A DNA stretch of 18,088 bases from CAYSIX01 sp964431205 (GCA_964431205.1 CAYSIX010000064.1:1-18088); one strand, 5' to 3'. Shown: positions 6,785 to 14,995, counted from the stretch's first letter. Numbers and translations are program-made. The notes: generated from the sequence alone by a model not told the origin.

Positions 6785-7981
6785 TCATGCGGCGACACGG
6801 TGGCTCCGACACCGCTCGATGGCGTCGATCAACGCGTCCACCGCCGCGCGCGGCTCCATCGCCCGCCAGACCGGGTGCCGGTCACGGGCCGACGGCTCAA
6901 ACCCGACCTCGCCACGCCACGCCGCCACCATCGCCTCGGACAGCGCCGTGGCGTCCTCGATCGGCACGAGCCGACCGGTCCGGCCGTCGGTCACCAGCTC
7001 ATCGATGCTCGCCCCGCGCGTGCCGATCACCGGCACGTCGAGCGCCAGGCTCTCGATCACCGTGTTCGGCAGGTTGTCGCACCGAGACGGCAGCACCGAC
7101 GCGACCGCCCCACGCACCAGCGCGTGCAGCTTGTGGCGCGGCAACGCGCCGAGGTGCCGCAGCCGCCGGTCGTCCAGCCCGTGCGCTCGCCGCAGCGCGT
7201 CAAAATACCCGGGCGCTTCGCGGCCGACCCACAGCATCGTCAGCTCCGGCTCGGTCCGCCACGCGATCGCCAGCGCCTCGGCCAGCACGTCCGTGCCCTT
7301 GATCGGCGAGAGCTGACCGAAGTGAATCAGGTACCGCTCGAGGCGCGGCACGCCGTCGCCCGTTTCGACAGGCGACGTCGGCGGGGCGGTGTGGACCGGC
7401 GGGCGCACGACGCGCACCGGTCGGCCCACGGCCTCGGCCGTGTATTCCGCGATGAACGCGCTGGGCGCGTAGGCCAGGTCGGCGCGGCGGATGGCCGCAC
7501 GCTCGTCACGCCAGAGCAGCCGGCTGTCGAGCGTGCTCGGGCGCCGCGCCGCCACGCGACACAGCTCTCGCGACCAACTGCAACGCACCGCGTGCACCCG
7601 CCCCGGCCTTGGCGCAACGTAATAACCCGTGACCCCGAAGTTGCTCGACTGCACCGCATCGAACGCCTGCTCACGGTGCCGCCGCTCCAGCGCCTCGGCC
7701 AGCGCCGCCGCCCCGCGGTGCTGCGCCAGCCAACCCCGCACGTGACGCCGCGCACGCCAGTGCGCCGCCACCACCCGCCACCCCGGCGCACGTCCCGGCG
7801 TCACGTGATGCACACGCACGCCCCGGTCGATCCGCTGCCCCGCGACCTCGGCCAGCGTGAACACCTCCGGCTCGTGTCCCGCGTCCGCCAACGCCCCGAC
7901 CAGCCGCGCCAGGTACGACGCCAGCCCCCCCGCGTCGGGGTGCGTCGTCACGTACTCGGGCGTCAGCAACGCGATGCGCAT
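6785..7981 (-). CDS. Family 4 glycosyltransferase (GT-B fold)
   Basis: Predicted 398-residue retaining glycosyltransferase. The N-terminal acceptor domain opens with MRIALLTPEY and has the glycine loop DAGGLASY (16-23). The C-terminal donor domain has GQLSPIKGTDVL (222-233) and CDNLPNTVIESLALDVPVIG (301-320). The EX7E motif appears as Asp302-x7-Glu310, so the first acidic residue is Asp rather than Glu. The start at 7981 is supported by AAGGA at proper spacing and by the typical MRI N-terminus; the frame remains open upstream without family similarity. It follows the ATP-grasp gene after 41 bp, the widest gap within the operon. It ends in HRVAA. Likely a chain-building mannosyl-, glucosyl- or similar transferase acting in the cytoplasm. 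Confidence 0.94.
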   Translation of the reverse strand: MRIALLTPEYVTTHPDAGGLASYLARLVGALADAGHEPEVFTLAEVAGQRIDRGVRVHHVTPGRAPGWRVVAAHWRARRHVRGWLAQHRGAAALAEALERRHREQAFDAVQSSNFGVTGYYVAPRPGRVHAVRCSWSRELCRVAARRPSTLDSRLLWRDERAAIRRADLAYAPSAFIAEYTAEAVGRPVRVVRPPVHTAPPTSPVETGDGVPRLERYLIHFGQLSPIKGTDVLAEALAIAWRTEPELTMLWVGREAPGYFDALRRAHGLDDRRLRHLGALPRHKLHALVRGAVASVLPSRCDNLPNTVIESLALDVPVIGTRGASIDELVTDGRTGRLVPIEDATALSEAMVAAWRGEVGFEPSARDRHPVWRAMEPRAAVDALIDAIERCRSHRVAA

Positions 7982-8022
7982 GGCCGGATCCTTCGCTTCG
8001 GTTCGTCGCGGGTCGGTCGGGC

Positions 8023-9093
8023 TCACGCCGCGACGCGTCGTTCTCGCTGTGCCCTTAGTCGGTTGAGAAGGTCCTGGGCCTGGGCCTCTTCGGGGAACAT
8101 GCGGCCGGCGTGCCACCGCGGCCGGTCGGCGTCGCGTCCGGTCCATGTCCAGTGGCCCGGACACTGATGAACCGCCCAACTCGCGTAGGCGTAGCTGATC
8201 TCCCCGACCACGAATTGTCCGCCCCGTCGCAGAAAGTCGATCGCGACCGACTGCGTGCCTAGCGTGCGCGCGATCCGAAAGGCCAGGCACACGGCTTCGG
8301 TCGCGATCTGATCCGGGTCGTGGTCGATGCATCCGCTGCCGGAGGCGCGAAAGTCGCCCTCGCGATTCCAGCGTCGGAACGCGAACGCCCGATGGCCGAC
8401 GACGGTGACGCGCGTATCGAAGGGGTTGTCGGGCACAAACTCCTGAAGAAGGATATAACGATTGTGCACGTCGGCCGGGTATGGTGTCGGCAGCTCACCG
8501 CGGAGCAGGTGAAGCGTGGCGTTGCGCAGGCGACGAGGCAAGTCACGGACCGATAACGCCGGCGGCCGGTCGAGCCGTGCGACGCCGGGACCGAACAGTC
8601 GAGCGATCCATGGCTCAGCCCTGGCGGGGCCGTCCAGGCGGATGACGTTGGTCGAGCCGGCGCCGCCGCTCAGTTTCAAGACGAGCGGGTAACTGGCGTC
8701 ACGGCAAAAGGCACGGGCGAGGTCGGCGTCCCAGAAGAGCCACGTTTTCGGGATCGGGATGCCCGCGGCTTCGAGCAGATACTTCTGGGCAATCTTGTCG
8801 TCATAGTGCCACGCGGTGGGATGGTCGGGGTAGACGGGCAGGCCCAGGGCGTGCTCGACGGCCGGCATGAGGCGACGGGCGACCGCGTGGTGGCGCGGCG
8901 TGTGACCGTGTCGCCACATCAGCGCGTCGCAGCCCGTGAGCTGGTCGATGATGTCATGCGCAAAGACGTTGACCCAGCGGACGCGATGTCCGGCGCGTCG
9001 GATGACAGAGGCCCAGATTGGGCTGGAGGCATCCGGTCTGTGCGTGCGCGGATCGGTGTAGTCGTCGGGTTGGATGGCGATGGTAAACGCCAC
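8023..9093 (-). CDS. ATP-grasp enzyme (RimK-like)
   Basis: Predicted 356-residue ligase that joins a carboxylate to an amine through an acyl-phosphate; substrates are unknown. HYDDKIAQKYLLEAAGIPIP (96-115) is the entry to the ATP-grasp domain. PLVLKLSGGAGSTNV (136-150) contains the ATP-binding Lys and glycine loop, LLQEFVP (215-221) and DTRVTVVG (226-233) form the central sheet. AIDFL and FVVGEISYAY (284-303) carry the metal-binding acidic residues. The GTG start at 9093 has GGAGAG eight bases upstream and avoids overlapping the upstream methyltransferase; an ATG at 9129 would overlap it by 23 bp and has a poorer site. In a sugar locus it may add an amino acid or other amide group to a uronic acid or amino sugar (inference). 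It ends in RRVAA. Confidence 0.88.
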   Translation of the reverse strand: MAFTIAIQPDDYTDPRTHRPDASSPIWASVIRRAGHRVRWVNVFAHDIIDQLTGCDALMWRHGHTPRHHAVARRLMPAVEHALGLPVYPDHPTAWHYDDKIAQKYLLEAAGIPIPKTWLFWDADLARAFCRDASYPLVLKLSGGAGSTNVIRLDGPARAEPWIARLFGPGVARLDRPPALSVRDLPRRLRNATLHLLRGELPTPYPADVHNRYILLQEFVPDNPFDTRVTVVGHRAFAFRRWNREGDFRASGSGCIDHDPDQIATEAVCLAFRIARTLGTQSVAIDFLRRGGQFVVGEISYAYASWAVHQCPGHWTWTGRDADRPRWHAGRMFPEEAQAQDLLNRLRAQRERRVAA

Positions 9094-9106
9094 GCTGGGC
9101 TCTCCG

Positions 9107-9919
9107 TCAGGTGGTCGACGCGGGATCATCGGCTGATCGCCTGGCCAGAACCATACACTCGGGCGACCAGAGGGGGCTGTTCCAGCGGTGTTGTCGGGCC
9201 AGGCGTCGGGCGGGGGCGGTCGCGTCGAGCACCCAGGTCATGTGGCGGCGGACGCCGGGCGTGTGGCGGCCGAACCACAACGCCATGTGACGTAGATAAC
9301 GCGCTTCGAGCAGCGTGGCGCCCGGCAGCGTACCAACCGCGCTGCGTAGCCGGCGAAGGCTCATGGATCTCACGTTGTGCGAGGCGAGCATCTCGCGGTA
9401 GCGCTGCCGGGTGTACACGAGCCGACGAACGGTTCGCTGAAAGGGCGTCAGAGTCGGGACGGTCAGCAGGAGCAAGCCGCCGGGCGCGACCAGGTCCCAG
9501 TGACGTCGCACGACCGATTCCAGGGCGTCGAAGTGCTCGACGAACCCGCACGAGTACACGAAGTCAAACCGTTGCCCGGGAGACCAGCGGAACAGATCCT
9601 CGTGCACGAATCGGCCGTGCACGCCCTGGCTCTCGAAGGCGGCGCGCGTCTGTTCGATCCGTGGCGACAGATCGATGCCGGTCGCGAGGTAGCGCATCCG
9701 GGTGGCGAGGAACATGAGCTGATGGCCGGGCACGACGCCGACCTCGAGGCAAGAAGAGCCCGGCGGGGGCAAGTGCGGACGTGCGTATTCGAGCCAAGGC
9801 GGCGGTTGGCCTGAGGGGTCAAGACGGACCTCGGCTGCCTGACGGTGGAACCAGAAATCCACCGTGGTTCTTGCTCCGGCCGAGCCGATCACGGTTTGTT
9901 TCGTGAGCGTCGCGCTCAT
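9107..9919 (-). CDS. Class I SAM-dependent methyltransferase
   Basis: Predicted 270-residue methyltransferase of the Methyltransf_11/23 type. Motif I is CLEVGVVPGHQ (57-67), GIDLSP (81-86) is the acidic SAM-ribose site, EDLF (107-110) binds the adenine, and FDFVYSCGFVEHF (118-130) with LVAPGGLLLLTVP (143-155) form the remaining core. The start overlaps the stop of the fusion gene as ATGA, with GGAGAGG upstream inside that gene, so coupling is likely. It is one of two proteins of the polysaccharide locus without the Ala-Ala tail (the other is the permease). It ends in ASTT, and its two last codons ACC-ACC differ from GCC-GCC by one transition each. Substrate may be a sugar hydroxyl or carboxyl; not determined. 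Confidence 0.9.
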   Translation of the reverse strand: MSATLTKQTVIGSAGARTTVDFWFHRQAAEVRLDPSGQPPPWLEYARPHLPPPGSSCLEVGVVPGHQLMFLATRMRYLATGIDLSPRIEQTRAAFESQGVHGRFVHEDLFRWSPGQRFDFVYSCGFVEHFDALESVVRRHWDLVAPGGLLLLTVPTLTPFQRTVRRLVYTRQRYREMLASHNVRSMSLRRLRSAVGTLPGATLLEARYLRHMALWFGRHTPGVRRHMTWVLDATAPARRLARQHRWNSPLWSPECMVLARRSADDPASTT

Positions 9920-11886
9920 GCGGCGAGCCTCTCCGTGTGTGGCCCACGCCTCGCCCGCTGCGCGATCTCGCCCAGCGCGATCGGGCAGTTCATCACGGCG
10001 ATGCGATAGAAGGACGGCGAGAACGAGATCACGCGCAGCGTTTGGCCGTGTTCGTCAGCGATGGCGTTGACCGCCTCCTCGACGCCGGGAAACCGCGGGT
10101 CGCAGTCGTCGAACACCACGACGCAGTGGTTGCTCATGAATGGCTGGAGGTTGGTGTAGTCCGCTTGAACACTCGGTCGGTCGTGCTGACCGTCGATGTA
10201 GATCAGGTCGAGCTTAGCATCGCCCGGCAGTTCCGAGGCCAACGCTACCGCCAAGGCCTGGCTCGTCCCGGTCACGAACCGGACGCGGTCTCGCTCGGCC
10301 TCGCCCTGCCACAGCTCGCGACGCGTCCATCGATGCGCGCCGCTCGCTGGCGTCCGGTACACCGGATCGTCGTGACCGACGACGTCGCACGTGAACACGC
10401 CGCCGGGTTCGGGCCCGCGTTCGACCAGCGTCTGCGCCCAGAACAGCGACTGCAGCCCGCGTGCCGTGCCGACCTCGGCCATCCACCGCGCTCCCATCAC
10501 CCGCACCAGGTTCCGCAGGAACACGGGGCGCACGGCCACCAGCTCGGGGTGTTGCGTGATCACCGGCCGAGCACCGACCCACGCGTTGAGCCCAAACCGT
10601 GTGATGCGCTCCATGTCGCGCGAGCACGACACGCGGTCGATCTCTGTAATGTGTCGTTGCTCCACCACCTTTCGCCAGTCGAGACGCGAGCCGCCCTTGA
10701 CCGGCTCCCAGAGCGGCGCGGGCGCGGGTGGTGGTGGTGGCGTTCGACGGAAGCGGGACAGGGGGGCGGTAAGCGTCTGGCGGAGCCTCTTGACGGGCGT
10801 GCGCCAGGCGGCGCGGCCGGCGCGGAGATCACCGATCCCGGGCTCGGCGCGTGCCGTGGCGATGGATTCGAGAACATCCGCCATCTGGACGGCGCGAACG
10901 GCGGTGGTGTGTCGCTGCTCGAAGAGGCGGCGGCCGTTGGCGGCGATCCGCGCCCGCTCCCTCTCGTGGGACAGGTAGTATTGAATCTTCTCCAGCAGGT
11001 TGTGCTGACTGACACGGACGAAGGTTTCGCCGTCCACCAGCCCGAGCTCGGCGGCGCCGCACGGCGCGTCGGACATCAGCAGCGTCTCGGCAGCCAGGGC
11101 CTCGTACAGCTTGATGAACGGGATGTTGAGCGAGCCGGTGCAGCTCACGAAGATGCGGCTGCGCATCAGCGTGTCGAAGTAGGCCTGGCCCCGCAGGGTG
11201 CCCTGTTTCGCCTCGAACCCGTAGCCGGGGTGGGGGCGGTGCAAGTAACGGAACCAGCTCTGGGCGGCCAGCGTCTCGTGAAACCACGTCCGCAGGGGAT
11301 AGAACGGGCCGATGGCGCCGAGGAGGGTCACGTCGTGCTCGCGCTGCGGGGGGCGGGATGCGAACGGCGTCGGGTCGATCGCGCGGGGCATCGGATAAAA
11401 GCGAACCCATTCGCGCACGTCTTGCGGGTAGGCATTGTGGAAGTGCTCGCGGCGCAGGAAGGGCGGCGCGTAGGCGGCGATGGCGGCGCTGACGCCCGTG
11501 TCGAGCAGGCCGCGACGCCAGTCGTCGTGGCTCATCTGCCAGAAGTCGTTGATCCAGGCGACCTTGACCGGCCCGCGGACCGCGCCGAGTCGGCGCGGGA
11601 ATCGCGTCCCGCGTCGCAGGTTGTACCGCTCCGTCACCGTTCGTGGCAGCCCGCGCAGCATCTGATTCGGCGGGACGTAATTGAGCACCAGGTCCACCGC
11701 CCCGTGCCCGCGCTCGACGGCGGCGACGGCCCGCGCCGCGTCCAGATCATCGCGCTCGAATCCCGGGCCGACGAATACCAGCTCACCGCCTCGCCGTTCG
11801 ACCTCCGCGGCCAATGCGCACTGCTCGTGCCACAGCGTCTCGTACATCCACCCCCGCCAGTTGACGGTCAGCGCCAGGACCCGCAT
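9916..11886 (-). CDS. Bifunctional CgeB-like glycosyltransferase fused to a Methyltransf_24 domain
   Basis: Predicted 656-residue two-domain enzyme. Residues 1-345 form a GT-B glycosyltransferase of the CgeB-like type (spore-maturation and related families): MRVLALTVNW at the start, then SRIFVSCTGSLNIPFIKLYE (243-262) and ALAAETLLMSD in the donor domain. Residues about 345-400 form a linker with a run of prolines (384-391 region). Residues 400-656 form a class I methyltransferase with EVGTARGLQS (471-480), LIYIDGQHDR (561-570) and VVFDDCDP (590-597), typical of Methyltransf_24. The ATG at 11886 has TAGGAG directly upstream, overlapping the stop of the FkbM gene. The fusion implies that glycosylation and methylation are coupled on the same chain. 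The tail is TERLAA. GC and codon use match the neighbours. Confidence 0.9.
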   Translation of the reverse strand: MRVLALTVNWRGWMYETLWHEQCALAAEVERRGGELVFVGPGFERDDLDAARAVAAVERGHGAVDLVLNYVPPNQMLRGLPRTVTERYNLRRGTRFPRRLGAVRGPVKVAWINDFWQMSHDDWRRGLLDTGVSAAIAAYAPPFLRREHFHNAYPQDVREWVRFYPMPRAIDPTPFASRPPQREHDVTLLGAIGPFYPLRTWFHETLAAQSWFRYLHRPHPGYGFEAKQGTLRGQAYFDTLMRSRIFVSCTGSLNIPFIKLYEALAAETLLMSDAPCGAAELGLVDGETFVRVSQHNLLEKIQYYLSHERERARIAANGRRLFEQRHTTAVRAVQMADVLESIATARAEPGIGDLRAGRAAWRTPVKRLRQTLTAPLSRFRRTPPPPPAPAPLWEPVKGGSRLDWRKVVEQRHITEIDRVSCSRDMERITRFGLNAWVGARPVITQHPELVAVRPVFLRNLVRVMGARWMAEVGTARGLQSLFWAQTLVERGPEPGGVFTCDVVGHDDPVYRTPASGAHRWTRRELWQGEAERDRVRFVTGTSQALAVALASELPGDAKLDLIYIDGQHDRPSVQADYTNLQPFMSNHCVVVFDDCDPRFPGVEEAVNAIADEHGQTLRVISFSPSFYRIAVMNCPIALGEIAQRARRGPHTERLAA

Positions 11887-11895
11887 CTGAAGCTC

Positions 11896-12750
11896 CTAAG
11901 CGGCGAGCGCCGGTTCCCACCGCGGCGTCTCGGGGTGCGTCGCTTCTGGCGACGGTGTCGAGGGCGCGGGTCGCGCCCAAGCGTTTCGGCTGTAGTTGAA
12001 GTTGCCGCAATCACGCAGAAACTCGTAGCGTGTCCCGTACGGCTCGCCGGTTCGTTCATTCAGCAGCTCATATCCGAGCTCTTCGAGCAGTTGTTTTTGC
12101 CGGCGGACGTCGGATCCGGCGGCGTCGAGGTTGCCCTGGAAGAACTCGATGCACATCAGGGGGCGGTGCCGCCGCAGGTACTCCGCCGCGCCGACGAGAA
12201 ACCACGGCTCGTGACCGTCCAGGTCCACTTTCAACAGGTCCACCGGTCCGAGCGACTGCTCCCGCGACCAGTCGTCGAACCGACGCAGCGTGATCAGCTC
12301 CCGGTTCCGGGCGCCCTGACCCGGGATCGGGTGAAGCGTCGCGCTGCATTCGCCGACGCTGATCCAGCACTGTCGATCGGCGTCCGAAAGCCCCACCGGG
12401 ACGACGGTGACGCGGTCGGCGAGGTCGTTCATCGCCAGGTGTTCACAAAGCCGATCGCGGTAACACCGTGCGGGCTCGAACGCCCAGACGTGACCACGTG
12501 ATCCAACGGCCCGGGCCAGCAGCAACGTGAAGTACCCAAAGTTCGCCCCGACGTCGATGACGCGCATCCCGGGCCGGACGACCGATTCCAGGCGTCTCGT
12601 CGTAGCGGGCTCGAAAACGCCCCGGCTGATCAGCTCCCGATCGATGTGTCGATCACGGTACAGCCGCCAGCGCAGGCCCCGGGCGCGAAACTCGACGGGT
12701 TGTGTCGGCGGTGTCGATCGAAGACACAAGGATCGGATCAGGCGGCGCAT
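11896..12750 (-). CDS. FkbM-family SAM-dependent methyltransferase overlapping wzt
   Basis: Predicted 284-residue methyltransferase. VIDVGANFGYFTLLLARAVG (64-83) is an almost ideal SAM-binding motif I, VWAFEPARCYRDRL (88-101) motif II, and DLLKVDLDGHEPWFLVGA (171-188) the FkbM signature, followed by CIEFF (200-204). The ATG at 12750 lies 13 bp inside the end of wzt and has GAAGGAG eight bases upstream, so translation is probably coupled to the transporter. This genetic link allows the idea that it makes a terminal methyl cap recognised by the C-terminal domain of Wzt, as known for chain-length control in E. coli O8/O9a (inference). The protein ends in EPALAA with a TAG stop whose bases are part of the next ribosome site. 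Confidence 0.92.
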   Translation of the reverse strand: MRRLIRSLCLRSTPPTQPVEFRARGLRWRLYRDRHIDRELISRGVFEPATTRRLESVVRPGMRVIDVGANFGYFTLLLARAVGSRGHVWAFEPARCYRDRLCEHLAMNDLADRVTVVPVGLSDADRQCWISVGECSATLHPIPGQGARNRELITLRRFDDWSREQSLGPVDLLKVDLDGHEPWFLVGAAEYLRRHRPLMCIEFFQGNLDAAGSDVRRQKQLLEELGYELLNERTGEPYGTRYEFLRDCGNFNYSRNAWARPAPSTPSPEATHPETPRWEPALAA

Positions 12751-14045
12751 GCCAGAGTCTCCTTCTCGGTGTGCCAGGGGATGAATGGCTGCAGCTTCGA
12801 GATGGTGCGTCGGTTGGGATAGGCCGCATCGATGGTGGACGTTGGCCGCACGTGTAGCCGCAAGGCGATTCCCTCACCGATCAACGGTCCGGAGTCGTGC
12901 AGCGACGCCCGGACGTTCATCGTGTATTGCCTCGGTGCCAGCAGGTTGGCCGGGAGGCGTGCTACCGAGCGGTATCGACCGGGCATGATCGGCTTCACCT
13001 CGGGCTCGTGCTCGTCGTGAAAGCTGCGAATCAGGATGTCGCCCACCTCGTCGCACAGGTCGAAGTACACCCGCAGCCCGAGCGTCGGCGTTCCTACCTC
13101 GTAATCCATGACCAACTCGATCGGGTCGCCGTTCCCCACGTCCAGCGTCGGGACGCCGTTCTGCGTCACCTCGAAACTCCGCATCACGAAGCGATCGCTC
13201 TTCGGCAGGGCGTCGATCGCGGCCGCGATCTCGCCCGGCGACTCCGTACGACCATTCCGCGCGGTGTACCGCTCGACTACCGTCTCCGCGTCGTCCAACA
13301 CCCGCACCCGCCCACCGTCCAGCCACACGCAACGCTCGCACAGGCTCCGGACCGCCGCCATGTTGTGACTCACGAACACCACCGTCCGGCCCTGACGCGC
13401 CACGTCGTTCATCTTTCCCAGGCACTTGCGCTGAAACTCGAGATCGCCCACGGCCAGGACCTCGTCGATCAGCAGCACCTCCGGCGTCAGGTGGGCGGCG
13501 ACGGCGAAGGCCAGCCGCACGCGCATCCCGCTGGAGTAGCGCTTCACCGGCGTGTCCAGGAACGCCTCGATGCCGGCGAAGTCGACGATCTCGTCGAAGC
13601 GGGCGCGGACCTCGGCGCGGGTCATGCCCAGGATCGTGCCGTTGAGGAACACGTTCTCGCGGCCGGTCAGCTCGGGGTGAAACCCGGTGCCGACCTCGAG
13701 GAGCGAGCCGACGCGGCCGCGCAGCTCGACGCGGCCGGCGGTGGGCGCGGTGATGCGTGAGAGGATCTTGAGCAGGGTGGACTTGCCGGCGCCGTTGGCG
13801 CCGATGAGCCCGAGCACCTCGCCGGGGGCGACGTCGAAGCTGACGTCGCGCAGGGCGTCGAACGTGCCGCGCGTGGGCGGGGCGTTGATTCCGGCGGCTT
13901 TCGCGCTCGCGCCGGCGGGGCTCGGGCCACGCGAGGTACCCGGGTTCCTTCGCAGAACGTCCATCACGCGCTGGCGCAGCGTCGGCAGCGCGCCCAGGCG
14001 GTAGCGCTTGCTCAGGTTCCGCACTCGGATGGCCGGTTCCGTCAT
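12738..14045 (-). CDS. wzt: ABC transporter ATP-binding protein with C-terminal glycan-recognition domain (Wzt)
   Basis: Predicted 435-residue ATPase of a polysaccharide exporter. After a Wzt-type insertion (about 33-60), Walker A is GANGAGKST (82-90). The ABC signature is YSSGMRVRLAFAVA (170-183), Walker B is LLIDEVLAVGD (191-201), and the switch His lies in VFVSHN (223-228). Residues about 265-435 form a beta-rich extension like the Wzt C-terminal domain, which in O8/O9a systems binds the modified non-reducing end of the chain. The ATG at 14045 is the first Met matching the family; the frame stays open much further upstream only because it runs antisense-like through wzm in another phase. 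A weak GGGGA lies upstream. It follows wzm by 38 bp. Its tail is TLACAA, unusual for Wzt. Works at the inner face of the cytoplasmic membrane with the permease. Confidence 0.96.
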   Translation of the reverse strand: MTEPAIRVRNLSKRYRLGALPTLRQRVMDVLRRNPGTSRGPSPAGASAKAAGINAPPTRGTFDALRDVSFDVAPGEVLGLIGANGAGKSTLLKILSRITAPTAGRVELRGRVGSLLEVGTGFHPELTGRENVFLNGTILGMTRAEVRARFDEIVDFAGIEAFLDTPVKRYSSGMRVRLAFAVAAHLTPEVLLIDEVLAVGDLEFQRKCLGKMNDVARQGRTVVFVSHNMAAVRSLCERCVWLDGGRVRVLDDAETVVERYTARNGRTESPGEIAAAIDALPKSDRFVMRSFEVTQNGVPTLDVGNGDPIELVMDYEVGTPTLGLRVYFDLCDEVGDILIRSFHDEHEPEVKPIMPGRYRSVARLPANLLAPRQYTMNVRASLHDSGPLIGEGIALRLHVRPTSTIDAAYPNRRTISKLQPFIPWHTEKETLACAA

Positions 14046-14083
14046 GCTTCGGCTTTCCCCATCGCCGGTCGGGTCGGTCCGAT

Positions 14084-14995
14084 TCAGATCACGTCGGCGA
14101 AGCGCCGCTCCAGCGACGCGAACAACGCGCAGGAGAGCACCAGGCCCAGCACGCTCAGGTCGGCGGCGATCAGCCACCCCAGCCAGGGGATCGGCTCGCC
14201 CAGGACCGCGGCGCGCATCGCCTCGATCGTCCCCGTCAGCGGGTTCAGGTACGCCAGCCACTGCAGGTCCGTCGGGATGATCGAGACCGGCATGACCACC
14301 GGCGTCAGGAAGAACAGCAGTTGCAGGGCGAAGGGCACGGCCTGGCGGACGTCGCGGAACCAGACCATGATGCCCGCCAGCGTCACGCCCAGGCCCGCGG
14401 CGGTGACCAGCAGCGTGATCAGCAACGGGATCAGCAGCAGCAGCGACGGGCCGATCGTTACGCCGAACCACGCCATCATCCCCAGCAGCACGAGCATCGC
14501 CAGCCCGTAGTCCACCGCGGGCGCCGCCAGCGCCGCCAGCGGCAGCAGCAGCCGCGGGAAGTACACCTTGCCGAGGATGTGGGCGTTGTTGACCAGGCTC
14601 TGGCTCGCCGCGGTCACCGCGCCGGAGAACAGCGTCCAGCCCAGCAGCCCGGCGAACAGGAACACCGGGTAGGGCACGCCGCCGACGCGCTCGGCCATCC
14701 CGAACAGACGCCCGAAGAACAGGTGCAGCACGACCATCTGCGCCAGCGGCTGAAGGATCGCCCAGGCGAAGCCCAGCAGCGTCTGCTTGTAGCGGACCTG
14801 CAGGTCGCGCACGGCCAGGACCAGGGCCAGGTCGCGGTGGCGAACCAGCTCGCGCAGGTCGGCCAGCGGCCCACGCGAGTGCGGCGTGATGAGGGTCGTG
14901 TACCCCGGGTCCGCGCCGGGCGCCCCGCCCGAGCCGGGCGCGCCCACCCCGCCGGCGGCATCGCGATCCGGGATGGTGCTGATCGCCTGTGTCAC
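14084..14995 (-). CDS. wzm: ABC-2 type polysaccharide export permease (Wzm)
   Basis: Predicted 303-residue inner-membrane permease that forms the channel through which Wzt drives the lipid-linked glycan. After a Gly/Pro-rich tail of about 35 residues, the ABC-2 domain begins at LADLRELVRHRDLALVLAVR with VRYKQTLLGFAWAILQPL (68-85). Membrane helices follow near 75-95, 112-130, 155-178, 185-210, 220-240 and 272-293, matching the usual six. LNPLTGTIEAMRAAVLG (250-266) is the conserved periplasmic loop of the family. The start is GTG at 14995 with GGAG seven bases upstream; an ATG at 15169 in the same frame is rejected because its extra 58 residues do not resemble the family. It ends in FADVI, without the Ala-Ala tail. 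It is the first gene of the operon. Confidence 0.95.
   Translation of the reverse strand: MTQAISTIPDRDAAGGVGAPGSGGAPGADPGYTTLITPHSRGPLADLRELVRHRDLALVLAVRDLQVRYKQTLLGFAWAILQPLAQMVVLHLFFGRLFGMAERVGGVPYPVFLFAGLLGWTLFSGAVTAASQSLVNNAHILGKVYFPRLLLPLAALAAPAVDYGLAMLVLLGMMAWFGVTIGPSLLLLIPLLITLLVTAAGLGVTLAGIMVWFRDVRQAVPFALQLLFFLTPVVMPVSIIPTDLQWLAYLNPLTGTIEAMRAAVLGEPIPWLGWLIAADLSVLGLVLSCALFASLERRFADVI

Noticed and set aside
9937..12501. Very long plus-strand open frame opposite the fusion and FkbM genes
   Set aside because: It is the mirror of GC-rich minus-strand genes with clear motifs; its translation is rich in Val, Ala, Arg and Gln and resembles no family.
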